NCBI RefSeq assembly: GCF_002094975.1
Contig: NZ_CP015283.1
Coordinates: 434,001-498,000, forward strand
Direction: 5' to 3'
Length of the DNA stretch: 64,000 nucleotides
Origin: Streptococcus salivarius
GTDB taxonomy: Bacteria > Bacillota > Bacilli > Lactobacillales > Streptococcaceae
Made by a program: the position numbers and the translations under genes. Positions 27,790-35,354 of the stretch are shown here, piece by piece. Below the pieces are notes generated by a model. That model did not search any database. It was not told the origin of the DNA and saw only the letters and a list, made by a program, of their open reading frames with translations. Every line of letters starts with the position of its first letter. Position 1 is the first letter of the stretch.

Positions 27790-28767
27790 TTGTTGGTTTC
27801 TATACAAGATTTAAGAAGCATTCAAGAACGATGTGATGTAGGAGAATTAGTACAGAGGTTAGATGTCAGTATCGATAGACTAACGGTTATCTGGGATACT
27901 GATACTGGTTCTCTAAGACGGATTTTCAAAAATCTGAAACAGGCAATAAGTACAAGAGTTGACTCATTTGAAATACATGATAACGTGCGAGATGATGTCT
28001 TTACTTTAGCTAAAGATTTTAATGAGTATGATTCAATCAATATTATATTTTTTCAATTATCCACTTATGGAGGTGAACAATTGATTCGGATTGATTTCAA
28101 TCCTAACACTTTAAAAGAATTTGATGGAATGAAAGTATGGAGGCAATTAATGTACTTTGCCAGATTGAATTCATTGACGGTACGATTGTCTCGTTTTGAT
28201 TTGGCATTTGACATTCTCAACAGGCCTGAGATCGTTAATTTGCAACATATTAAAGGTGGTGTTACCCATAAGGTCTTCTATGGTCGAGGGGGCGAATTAG
28301 AGACGAAATATTGGGGTTCTAGCGGTAGTAATGTACAAGTTAGGTTATATGATAAGAATAAAGAAATCATTGCTCACAAGCGTGAAGAGAAGCTAGATTT
28401 GGCTGTAAATCCGTTTTGGTGGAGACTAGAGTTCCAACTCAGAACCAAAGCGATTGGGGAGGAGATGGTCCAAGATATTATGAATCGACTTGATAATTTC
28501 GGATTTTATAAGCTAGATCATATTCGAGTGGAGCAAAGAGCATTTACAATTATCTTTCTCAACAATCCTGAACTGTTGTCATTGGCTTTTCCAAATTTAA
28601 AATCAGACAGCATCAAAAAGAAAAAAACAAGAGTCCGCAAACTATTGAGAGAAGAAACGAACCAATTTGCGGAAGAATTAAAAGAAGTATTAATACAGAA
28701 TCTCCCTAAATTAAATACAGAATTACAACTACTTGTAGGTGAGTTTCTGACTTTAGAAAATCAATAA
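27790..28767 (+). CDS. Rep_trans-family initiator / MobT-type relaxase
   Basis: 325 aa, probable sequence-specific single-strand nickase that initiates rolling-circle replication and/or mobilisation. The start is a TTG (27790) behind AAGGGGGG; a second TTG follows directly. RLSRFDLAFDI (about residues 132-142) and NVQVRLYDKNKEIIAHKREEK are typical of the Rep_trans domain shared by RCR plasmid initiators and Tn916 Orf20/NicK-type relaxases. It is followed at 11 bp by the DUF3173 gene and then the integrase. Confidence 0.8.
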   Translation: MLVSIQDLRSIQERCDVGELVQRLDVSIDRLTVIWDTDTGSLRRIFKNLKQAISTRVDSFEIHDNVRDDVFTLAKDFNEYDSINIIFFQLSTYGGEQLIRIDFNPNTLKEFDGMKVWRQLMYFARLNSLTVRLSRFDLAFDILNRPEIVNLQHIKGGVTHKVFYGRGGELETKYWGSSGSNVQVRLYDKNKEIIAHKREEKLDLAVNPFWWRLEFQLRTKAIGEEMVQDIMNRLDNFGFYKLDHIRVEQRAFTIIFLNNPELLSLAFPNLKSDSIKKKKTRVRKLLREETNQFAEELKEVLIQNLPKLNTELQLLVGEFLTLENQ

Positions 28768-28778
28768 GGAGGATAACT

Positions 28779-28967
28779 ATGGATAATAATTTAATTAGCA
28801 ACAAAGAATTAATTGAAATGGGCTATCGCCCTCATACAGCGAATGATATCATTCATCAGGCAAGAGAATTACTTGTCTCACGAGGCTATACATTTTATAA
28901 TCGCAAACGTTTGATGGTTGTTCCAAAAAGTGTTGTAAATGAGATTCTAGGAACAGAGGTGGCGTAA
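28779..28967 (+). CDS. DUF3173 family protein, probable Xis-like
   Basis: 62 aa with the pattern ISNKELIEMGYRPHTANDIIHQARELLVSRGY, then YNRKRLMVVPKSVVNEILG. This small family regularly precedes tyrosine integrases in streptococcal elements, and a winged-helix excisionase role is likely. It has a strong TAAGGAGGATAACT ribosome binding site. Its stop codon is one base from the integrase start. Confidence 0.8.
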   Translation: MDNNLISNKELIEMGYRPHTANDIIHQARELLVSRGYTFYNRKRLMVVPKSVVNEILGTEVA

Positions 28968-28968
28968 T

Positions 28969-30108
28969 ATGGCAAGTGTTCGTTACCGAAAGCGAGGAGA
29001 TAGTAATTTATGGACCTATGAAATTCGTAGCGAAGGAAAAACTATTGCTCATAATAGCGGTTTTAAAACAAAAAAACTTGCAGAATCAGAAGCTGAACCG
29101 ATTCTGCAAGAACTTCGTTTAGGGAAAAGAATTTCTAGAGATATTTCTCTTGTAGATCTGTATCAAGAATGGCTTGAACTAAAAATTCTACCGAGTAGTA
29201 GGTCGGAAGAGACAAAGAAAAAATATCTTCTCCGTAAAAACACAATTGAAAGATTATTTGGAAATAAAAAAGTCACTCAAATTCGTGCGAGTGAATACCA
29301 AAGAATTATGAATAAGTATGGGCAGACAGTTGGTAGAAATTTTCTTGGTAGATTGAATACTGGGATTCATCAGAGCATCCAAATGGCAATTGCAGACAAA
29401 GTTTTAATAGATGATTTTACACAACATGTCGAGTTATTTTCATCCAAAGAACAACAGATGACAGAAGAGAAATATTTACATACAGAAAAGGACTATCTGG
29501 ATTTACTTTTAGCAGTAAAGAGAAAATTTGATTACCAACGTTCAATTGTTCCTTATATCGTCTATTTTCTACTAAAAACAGGCATGAGGTTTGGAGAGTT
29601 AATAGCGTTAACTTGGAATGAAGTTGACTTTGACAGAGGACTGCTAAAAACATATAGGAGGTTTAATACCCTTTCTCATAAATTTGTCCCTCCAAAAAAT
29701 AAAACGTCTATTCGGATGGTACCGATAGACGAAGAATGTATTAAGATATTACAAGTCCTAAAAATTGAACAGGAGAAGGCTAATAAAGAGCTAGGAATCA
29801 AGAATAGGTATAAAATGATTTTTCAGCATTATGGATATATTCACTTGGTACCAGACATTGCAAGTGTCAATAAAGCTTTGAGTGTTCTTTTAAATGAATT
29901 AGATATTTATCCAATTATCACGACAAAAGGAGCACGTCATACCTATGGAAGCTACCTCTGGCACAAAGGATTTGACCTTGGAGTTATTGCAAAAATTCTA
30001 GGGCATAAAGATATTTCAATGTTAGTAGAAGTGTATGGACACACTTTAGAAGAGAAAATTTTTGAAGAATTTAATCAAATTAGAGATGTCTGGAAAGATT
30101 GCTCATAA
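28969..30108 (+). CDS. int: Tyrosine site-specific integrase
   Basis: 379 aa recombinase. The N-terminal arm-binding domain (RYRKRGDSNLWTYEI) and SAM-like core-binding domain (about 60-160) precede the catalytic domain. The active-site Arg is in TGMRFGELI, a Lys region in PPKNKTSIRMVP, the Arg/His box in KGARHTYGSYL, a His in LGHKDIS and the Tyr in EVYGHT. The first His of the H-x-x-R box is Lys here. It is adjacent to the tRNA-Lys 3' end, its likely target. Confidence 0.9.
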   Translation: MASVRYRKRGDSNLWTYEIRSEGKTIAHNSGFKTKKLAESEAEPILQELRLGKRISRDISLVDLYQEWLELKILPSSRSEETKKKYLLRKNTIERLFGNKKVTQIRASEYQRIMNKYGQTVGRNFLGRLNTGIHQSIQMAIADKVLIDDFTQHVELFSSKEQQMTEEKYLHTEKDYLDLLLAVKRKFDYQRSIVPYIVYFLLKTGMRFGELIALTWNEVDFDRGLLKTYRRFNTLSHKFVPPKNKTSIRMVPIDEECIKILQVLKIEQEKANKELGIKNRYKMIFQHYGYIHLVPDIASVNKALSVLLNELDIYPIITTKGARHTYGSYLWHKGFDLGVIAKILGHKDISMLVEVYGHTLEEKIFEEFNQIRDVWKDCS

Positions 30109-30151
30109 AAAATGTGGGGCAAATGATGGGGCAAATCAATTATAGACAAGC

Positions 30152-30179
30152 AAAAAAGCCTTATAAATCAAGGCTTTTT
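30152..30179. terminator. Bidirectional terminator between int and tRNA-Lys
   Basis: AAAAAGCCTT and AAGGCTTTTT form a symmetric hairpin with A/T runs on both sides, serving both the integrase and the tRNA. Confidence 0.8.
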
Positions 30180-30193
30180 CCTATTGATTTAGA

Positions 30194-30266
30194 TGCCCCC
30201 TACAGGGCTCGAACCTGTGACCCATGGATTAAGAGTCCACTGCTCTACCAACTGAGCTAAGGAGGC
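30194..30266 (-). tRNA. tRNA-Lys (anticodon CTT)
   Basis: 73 nt. Acceptor GCCTCCT pairs with AGGGGGC, discriminator A; D-arm GCTCAGTTGGTAGAGC; anticodon stem GTGGA/TCCAT with loop CTCTTAA, giving CTT; T-arm ACAGGTTCGAGCCCTGT. CCA is not encoded. Its 3' end doubles as the right att site, and the gene itself stays intact. Confidence 0.93.
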
Positions 30267-30269
30267 TGG

Positions 30270-30466
30270 ATGCTGTATTGGTACCGATGATCCACGGTTT
30301 GTATTGAACCCGCGACGTAAAAAAGCAGGTGGGCGACTCGCTACTAACTTCAGTTGCTTCTGGGTGAGCCAGCCTGCACACTGTTAATAGACCTCTGTCT
30401 CCCGATAATACAAAAATTAGTCGGTCAACACTTATATGTGGATTCGTATACCACAGCAATTTCTAT
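30270..30466 (-). ncRNA. ssrS: Probable 6S RNA
   Basis: A transcript of about 197 nt with a clear promoter and no reading frame. Its ends are complementary: TGCTGT, GGTA, CGA and ATCCAC near the 5' end match segments near the 3' end. An inner GTGTTGA-CC-GAC / GTC-GGG-TTCAATAC stem is followed by a large internal bubble and an apical GCAGG/CCTGC stem. This rod-with-bubble shape, the length and the position next to rarA (as I recall for B. subtilis 6S-1) support 6S RNA, which binds RNA polymerase. tRNA-Lys follows within a few bases. Confidence 0.65.
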
Positions 30467-30472
30467 GTTTTT

Positions 30473-30500
30473 ATAATACCACTTTTGAAAATTATTGCAA
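30473..30500 (-). promoter_or_regulatory. Promoter of the 6S-like RNA and tRNA-Lys
   Basis: TTGCAA (30495-30500), a 16-bp spacer and TATTAT (30473-30478) on the minus strand. Confidence 0.65.
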
Positions 30501-30547
30501 GAGGAAAAATCAATTTTTTGCAATCGTTTTCGTTGATTCCTCTCGTA

Positions 30548-31816
30548 TTACCTAGATAACTTATCGATCCGTTCTTTATTAGCTCCAAGAGCTCTTTCAT
30601 ATTTCCCGGTTTCATTGGGTTGGAAATAATTCACACCTCTTAATTTATCAGGAAGATATTGTTGTTTGACCCACTTTTCAGGATAAGCATGGGGATACTT
30701 GTAATCTTGTGCATTGCCCAGTTCCTTGCTTCCAGCATAGTGTCCATCTCTCAAATGACGAGGAATAGGTAAATTCCCTGATTTTCTAAGGTCTGCCAAG
30801 GCAGCATCCATAGCCATATAAGCCGAATTCGACTTAGGAGATAAAGCTAAGTCAACAACTACATTAGCAATCAAAATACGCGCCTCTGGGAAACCTACTT
30901 TCTGTGCAGCTTCCAAAGCTGTAACCGTGTGAACTTGCGCATCAGGATTAGCTAAACCAATATCCTCGTACGCAATCACAGTCAAGCGCCGTGCTAGACT
31001 AGGGAGATCTCCTGCTTCAACCAAACGTGCTGCATAGTGAAGACTGGCATTAACATCAGAGCCTCGAATAGATTTTTGCAAAGCAGAAAGCACATCATAG
31101 TGTCCATCACCGTCTTTATCCATGGTGATATAGCTACGTTGTAAACTATTTTCCACTGTATCTAAAGTAATATGGCGAAGCCCATCTTCTGAAGCTGGCG
31201 TCGACATGACAGCTAAATCTAAGGAATTATAAGCCGAACGTAAATCACCATTAGTAGCCGTAGCAATAAAATCTAGAGCATCCTCATCTAACTGGACATC
31301 AAAGTCAAAGCCACGCTCCTTGTCCTCTAGAACACCTAGGATAGCTTCCTTAATATCCTCGTTAGAGAGTGGTTCCAACTCAAATATTTGTACACGACTA
31401 CGGATGGCTGGTGTGACAGAAAAAAACGGATTCTCCGTTGTAGCCCCAATCATGATAATATTGCCATTCTCTAAGAGTGGCAATAAAAAGTCTTGTTTAG
31501 CTTTATCCAAACGATGAATCTCATCTAGAAGCAGAACTAAGCCACCTGAAAATTTAGCCTCTTCCGCAATTTCCTGCAGGCGTTTCTTGCTATCAACAGT
31601 AGCATTAAAGGTTCTAAAAGCAAATTTTGTTGTTCCTGCAATAGCACTAGCTATTGAGGTCTTCCCGATTCCTGGTGGCCCGTAGAGAATCATTGACGAC
31701 AGCATATTCGCTTCTACCATACGGCGAATAATTTTACCTTCACCAACCAAATGCTTCTGACCAATCACCTCTGAAATTGTACGTGGACGCATGCGTAGAG
31801 CAAGATTATCTGGCAT
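30548..31816 (-). CDS. rarA: Replication-associated recombination protein A
   Basis: AAA+ ATPase of the RarA/MgsA/WRNIP1 family that acts at stalled forks and binds SSB. It is 422 aa. MPDNLALRMRPRTISEVIGQKHLVG is the conserved N-terminus, Walker A is GPPGIGKTS, Walker B is LLLDEIHRL, and the sensor is IGATTENPFFSVTPAIRSR. The C-terminal oligomerisation domain includes RDGHYAGSKELGNAQDYKYPH. Upstream is rpmB, divergent. Confidence 0.95.
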   Translation of the reverse strand: MPDNLALRMRPRTISEVIGQKHLVGEGKIIRRMVEANMLSSMILYGPPGIGKTSIASAIAGTTKFAFRTFNATVDSKKRLQEIAEEAKFSGGLVLLLDEIHRLDKAKQDFLLPLLENGNIIMIGATTENPFFSVTPAIRSRVQIFELEPLSNEDIKEAILGVLEDKERGFDFDVQLDEDALDFIATATNGDLRSAYNSLDLAVMSTPASEDGLRHITLDTVENSLQRSYITMDKDGDGHYDVLSALQKSIRGSDVNASLHYAARLVEAGDLPSLARRLTVIAYEDIGLANPDAQVHTVTALEAAQKVGFPEARILIANVVVDLALSPKSNSAYMAMDAALADLRKSGNLPIPRHLRDGHYAGSKELGNAQDYKYPHAYPEKWVKQQYLPDKLRGVNYFQPNETGKYERALGANKERIDKLSR

Positions 31817-31897
31817 CTTCTCTCCTTTTTTAACTGATTTTTTCTTATTATAATAAGCATATACTATTTTGTTATAAAAAGAAATTATAAATAGTTC

Positions 31898-31926
31898 TTG
31901 TCAAACCTAAATTCTTATGATAGAAT
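31898..31926 (+). promoter_or_regulatory. Promoter of rpmB
   Basis: TTGTCA (31898-31903), a 17-bp spacer and TAGAAT (31921-31926). The short leader contains an ATGTG/CACAT hairpin before the AGGAGG. Confidence 0.75.
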
Positions 31927-31985
31927 GTTTTGGTATGTGGTGCTAGCACATCCGTAATAAATTCTACCTAGGAGGAAAACACGAA

Positions 31986-32174
31986 ATGGCTAAAGTATGT
32001 TACTTTACAGGACGTAAAACTGTTTCTGGAAACAACCGTTCACACGCTATGAACAAAACTAAACGTGCCGTTAAACCTAACCTTCAAAAAGTTACTATCC
32101 TTGTTGATGGTAAACCTAAAAAAGTTTGGGCTTCAGCTCGTGCGCTTAAATCTGGTAAAGTTGAACGCGTTTAA
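31986..32174 (+). CDS. rpmB: 50S ribosomal protein L28
   Basis: 62 aa large-subunit protein: [27 protein letters not shown]. It has only one cysteine, so it is the non-zinc form. It is monocistronic, with an AGGAGG site, its own promoter and a strong terminator. Confidence 0.97.
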   Translation: MAKVCYFTGRKTVSGNNRSHAMNKTKRAVKPNLQKVTILVDGKPKKVWASARALKSGKVERV

Positions 32175-32189
32175 TCTTATTGGATATTA

Positions 32190-32217
32190 AGAGAGATGAC
32201 TTCAGTCGTCTCTTTTT
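32190..32217 (+). terminator. Terminator of rpmB
   Basis: GAGATGAC and GTCGTCTC enclose TTCA, followed by seven T. Confidence 0.85.
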
Positions 32218-32250
32218 TTGTTCATCGACTTTCCCTTTTGGCTATACTTA

Positions 32251-32259
32251 TGTTATAAT
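32251..32259 (+). promoter_or_regulatory. Extended -10 promoter of ireB
   Basis: TGTTATAAT, an extended -10, about 40 bp before the ireB ATG; no good -35. Confidence 0.5.
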
Positions 32260-32300
32260 AAAGAACTAACAGATAATTCTTATAGAAAGAAGGTGTCAGT

Positions 32301-32567
32301 ATGGGATTTACAGATGAAACTGTTCGTTTCAACCTAGACGACGGTAGCAAAGATGAAATCAGTAATACTTTGACAAATGTTTACCGTTCGTTGGCTGAGA
32401 AAGGTTACAATCCTATCAACCAAATCGTCGGTTATGTTCTGAGCGGTGACCCTGCTTATGTTCCGCGTTATAATGACGCCCGTAACCAGATTCGTAAATA
32501 CGAACGTGATGAAATCGTTGAAGAACTCGTTCGCTATTATCTTAAAGGAAATGGAATTGACCTCTAA
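32301..32567 (+). CDS. ireB: IreB family regulatory protein (UPF0297)
   Basis: 88 aa small cytoplasmic protein. In Enterococcus, IreB is phosphorylated by the PASTA kinase IreK and affects cephalosporin tolerance. [20 protein letters not shown] contains the conserved N-terminal Thr residues. [36 protein letters not shown] is the family core. Its stop overlaps the ruvX start by one base. Confidence 0.92.
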   Translation: MGFTDETVRFNLDDGSKDEISNTLTNVYRSLAEKGYNPINQIVGYVLSGDPAYVPRYNDARNQIRKYERDEIVEELVRYYLKGNGIDL

Positions 32568-32986
32568 TGCGAGTAATGGGACTTGATGTTGGCTCAAAAA
32601 CAGTAGGAGTTGCGATTAGTGATCCCCTCGGTTTTACAGCCCAAGGCGTTGAAATTATCAAAATTGACGAGGAGGCTGAAGAGTTTGGTTTCGACCGACT
32701 AGGCGAGCTCGTTAAAGAATATAAGGTAGAAAAATTTGTTGTTGGTCTTCCTAAAAATATGAATAACACTGAAGGACCACGTGTTGAGGCAAGCAAAGCC
32801 TATGGTGACAAAATCAAGGAAATCTTTGGAATTCCTGTAGATTACCAAGACGAACGCTTGACAACTGTTCAAGCCGAGCGTATGTTGGTTGAACAAGCAG
32901 ATGTCAGCCGTGGTAAACGTAAAAAAGTTATTGATAAATTAGCTGCCCAACTTATTCTACAAAACTACCTCGATCGAATGTTTTAA
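32567..32986 (+). CDS. ruvX: RuvX/YqgF family RNase H-fold nuclease
   Basis: 139 aa putative Holliday junction resolvase, also implicated in 16S rRNA pre-processing. [16 protein letters not shown] holds the first catalytic Asp, [14 protein letters not shown] the middle motif, and [15 protein letters not shown] the Glu motif. It is in the conserved ireB-ruvX-DUF1292 operon. Confidence 0.93.
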   Translation: MRVMGLDVGSKTVGVAISDPLGFTAQGVEIIKIDEEAEEFGFDRLGELVKEYKVEKFVVGLPKNMNNTEGPRVEASKAYGDKIKEIFGIPVDYQDERLTTVQAERMLVEQADVSRGKRKKVIDKLAAQLILQNYLDRMF

Positions 32987-33092
32987 GAAAGTGTAATAGA
33001 GACCTAATAGTCAAATGACAATCTAGTAAACTGCCAAGCAAATATACTAGATTTCCTCACTATTCAGTGCTCTCTACAAAAAGGAGAACAAT

Positions 33093-33398
33093 ATGTCACA
33101 CAATCACGACCACAACCATGATCATGAAGTCATCACTTTAGTAGACGAACAAGGAAATGAAACACTTTTTGAAATCTTGTTGACTATTGATGGACGCGAA
33201 GAATTTGGTAAAAACTATGTTCTTTTGGTACCAGCTGGTGCTGAAGAAGATGCTAACGGGGAAATTGAAATCCAAGCATACTCATTCACTGAAAATGAAG
33301 ACGGTACTGAAGGCGACCTTCAACCAATTCCTGAAGATTCAGATGCTGAATGGGATATGATTGAAGAAGTTTTCAATAGCTTCATCGACGAAAACTAA
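33093..33398 (+). CDS. DUF1292 family acidic protein
   Basis: 101 aa, strongly acidic (many Glu/Asp). The N-terminus is alternating His/Asn/Asp ([11 protein letters not shown]), which could bind metal. [20 protein letters not shown] and YVLLVP are the conserved family core. It is the third gene after ireB and ruvX. The function is unknown. Confidence 0.88.
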   Translation: MSHNHDHNHDHEVITLVDEQGNETLFEILLTIDGREEFGKNYVLLVPAGAEEDANGEIEIQAYSFTENEDGTEGDLQPIPEDSDAEWDMIEEVFNSFIDEN

Positions 33399-33438
33399 AA
33401 ATATTCAATGCCATAGGCAAAGAAATGACTTGTTAAAA

Positions 33439-33472
33439 AGAGATTGGGATATTGTATCTCAGTCTCTTTTTT
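33439..33472 (+). terminator. Terminator of the ireB-ruvX-DUF1292 operon
   Basis: AGAGA-TGGGATA and TATCTCA-GTCTCT form a hairpin followed by TTTTTT. Confidence 0.75.
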
Positions 33473-33510
33473 AGATATTTTTTTCTTAAATGTAAGAAAT
33501 TAGAGGAAAA

Positions 33511-33538
33511 TTGACTAAATGGTATTATCTGATATACT
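33511..33538 (+). promoter_or_regulatory. Promoter of the large membrane protein gene
   Basis: TTGACT (33511-33516), 16-bp spacer, TATACT (33533-33538). Confidence 0.65.
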
Positions 33539-33609
33539 TTAAATAAGACAATTAGGGGATAAGACCCTTTTATTTATAACTTTCCAAATGTCAACAAAGG
33601 AGTTTAATT

Positions 33610-35256
33610 GTGAGTCCATACAACGAAGACAATACTTTAGATTCAAGTGGCTACCAAGGTTATCATCGAAGCCACCATCGCTCTCATACACAAGAGAATC
33701 AATCCGAAAAGATTGAAGTGACAATTCAGGGACATACAGAAGAATCAAATTCGTCTCAAATAGAGAAAAAAACTAAGATTTCACTTCCATGGAAGCATAA
33801 AGGCCATATCCTGATTCTCAGTTTGATTTTGAGTATTTTTAGTATATCAGTTCCCTGCTTTACAGACTTTGCCAATAATATACAGTCTCAAAACCTTTAC
33901 ATTGCAAAAATGTTTGCCAATGGTAGCTTACCCTACTCTGACTTTTTTGCGACAGGCGGCTTCTTTTATTACTTACTAGTTTCTCTGGCTTTCCGTTTAG
34001 GATCAACTCTTTGGCTGATTCCTATTCAATTCCTTACCTACTATCTTTCTGGAAGTTACCTCTACAAGACTGTCATGCACATGACAAACAAGAAGGAAAT
34101 TGCCACTCTAATTAGTATTATTTTCTATGTCACTAATGGAACACTTGGTTTTGGTGGGCTCTACCCTATCCAATTTGCTATGCCTTTTGTCCTAGGTGCC
34201 ATCTTCTTCTTAACTCGTTACTTTGCGGGTCACAGTCGTGATGAAGCCTTTATTCTTTACGGCTTCGCTGGCACTGCGGGAGCTCTTTTTGAAGCTCGAA
34301 CTCTTATTTTCTGGATATTGTCACTTGTGACAATCTTCGTTTACAACCTTGTCAACAAGCACTTTGCTCGTGGTTTTTATCAAGTTCTTTGTATTATTTT
34401 TGGTAACATTCTAGTATTGTATCTATGTCTTTACTTTATCCTAAATTTACAAATTACATCGGACTATATTAACCAAGTTTTGGTTTACAACTTTACACAA
34501 CTTGCTGTAGAAAAAAATGACTTTCTACTTACGTTAGCTTACCAAAGTTTTGCTGTCATCGGCTCTGGATTACTTATTGGTGCACTGACTACAAGCAACC
34601 ACCTTCTTGGCGATGCTAAAGATAAGAGTATCAAGTGGGTACTACTCCTTAGTTTTATCTTTACAGTAGTTTACAGCTTGTTCTCTCAAAGTTTTGGACT
34701 TTACAGTATTCTCAACATCGTACCTTATGGTCTAGTCTTGACAGCGCTTTCTTTAGATGATGCTATTAAAAAGAGAGCAGAGCGAACTTCTCACCGACGT
34801 CGTAATGGTAACCAGATTCACACACTTAAAGTTTTTGGTATCTTCCTTAGTCGTAATTACTTCTTACCTATTGCAGTCTTTGCATTTGCTTTCGCAATGC
34901 CAATCATTATGTTCCTATTTAATTTAGGAAATAATACTGAACGTAGTACTGTTGCAAATTACCTCGCTAAAAATACCAAAAAAGATGAAACTATCTACGT
35001 TTACGATTCATCAGCAAAAATTTATTTGGAAAGCGGTCGTAAAGCAGCCTCACAATTTGTTCTTCCAGAACTTAACACAGCTAAATCTAGTCATCAGAAA
35101 GCTCTCTCAGATACTATTATCCAAGATTCAGCACAATATATAGTTGTTCAACAAGATACACAACTACCTTCTGATGTTAAATCTACACTTTCAAAAAACT
35201 ATAAAAAAGCCCCTGTAAAAGGCGTTGAACGATACACTGTTTACGTCTTAAAATAG
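33610..35256 (+). CDS. Polytopic membrane protein, GT-C glycosyltransferase-like
   Basis: 548 aa, GTG start behind AAAGGAG. A hydrophilic His/Ser-rich N-tail (1-65) is followed by about ten to twelve membrane segments. The early loop NLYIAKMFANGSLPYSDFFATGGFFYYLL has the acidic pair and the layout of GT-C enzymes. An outer C-terminal domain of about 110 residues follows (TIYVYDSSAKIYLESGR, QYIVVQQDTQLPSDV). The family is conserved in streptococci. A cell-surface sugar transfer role is inferred, not shown. Confidence 0.65.
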   Translation: MSPYNEDNTLDSSGYQGYHRSHHRSHTQENQSEKIEVTIQGHTEESNSSQIEKKTKISLPWKHKGHILILSLILSIFSISVPCFTDFANNIQSQNLYIAKMFANGSLPYSDFFATGGFFYYLLVSLAFRLGSTLWLIPIQFLTYYLSGSYLYKTVMHMTNKKEIATLISIIFYVTNGTLGFGGLYPIQFAMPFVLGAIFFLTRYFAGHSRDEAFILYGFAGTAGALFEARTLIFWILSLVTIFVYNLVNKHFARGFYQVLCIIFGNILVLYLCLYFILNLQITSDYINQVLVYNFTQLAVEKNDFLLTLAYQSFAVIGSGLLIGALTTSNHLLGDAKDKSIKWVLLLSFIFTVVYSLFSQSFGLYSILNIVPYGLVLTALSLDDAIKKRAERTSHRRRNGNQIHTLKVFGIFLSRNYFLPIAVFAFAFAMPIIMFLFNLGNNTERSTVANYLAKNTKKDETIYVYDSSAKIYLESGRKAASQFVLPELNTAKSSHQKALSDTIIQDSAQYIVVQQDTQLPSDVKSTLSKNYKKAPVKGVERYTVYVLK

Positions 35257-35264
35257 GTCGAAAA

Positions 35265-35310
35265 ATCAATATATAGTGGTTGAGATAAAAATATACCACA
35301 ATATATTGAT
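35265..35310. promoter_or_regulatory. Pair of NrdR-like boxes upstream of nrdD
   Basis: ATCAATATATAGTGGT (35265-35280) and ACCACAATATATTGAT (35295-35310) each resemble the NrdR box consensus ACACWATATWTWGTGT. Their centres are 30 bp apart, about three helical turns. They are also inverted relative to each other, forming a hairpin that with the following T-run can terminate the upstream gene. The second box overlaps the nrdD -35. Confidence 0.65.
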
Positions 35311-35333
35311 TTTTTTTTGCCTAGTGCTATAAT
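35306..35333 (+). promoter_or_regulatory. Promoter of nrdD
   Basis: TTGATT (35306-35311), 16-bp spacer containing the T-run, TATAAT (35328-35333). The -35 lies inside the second NrdR-like box, so binding there would repress. Confidence 0.65.
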
Positions 35334-35354
35334 TAGTAACGAGGTGATTTTTAG

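Larger units (their letters stand above)
25085..30204 (+). mobile_element. Integrative mobilizable-type element at tRNA-Lys
   Basis: A region of about 5.1 kb bounded by direct 11-bp copies of the tRNA-Lys 3' end. At the right end is a tyrosine integrase, with a DUF3173 protein, a Rep_trans/MobT-like initiator, an oriT-like hairpin, a divergent XRE repressor with paired operators, and a YeiH transporter. TGGGGCAAA repeats occur inside both ends (25199-25219 and 30113-30134) as probable integrase arm sites. The gene set fits small MobT-type elements of streptococci; no conjugation genes are present, so transfer would need a helper. Confidence 0.75.

Noticed and set aside
30229..30459. 76-codon minus-strand frame across tRNA-Lys
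   Set aside because: It lies over the tRNA and the 6S-like RNA; no SD and no recognisable protein.
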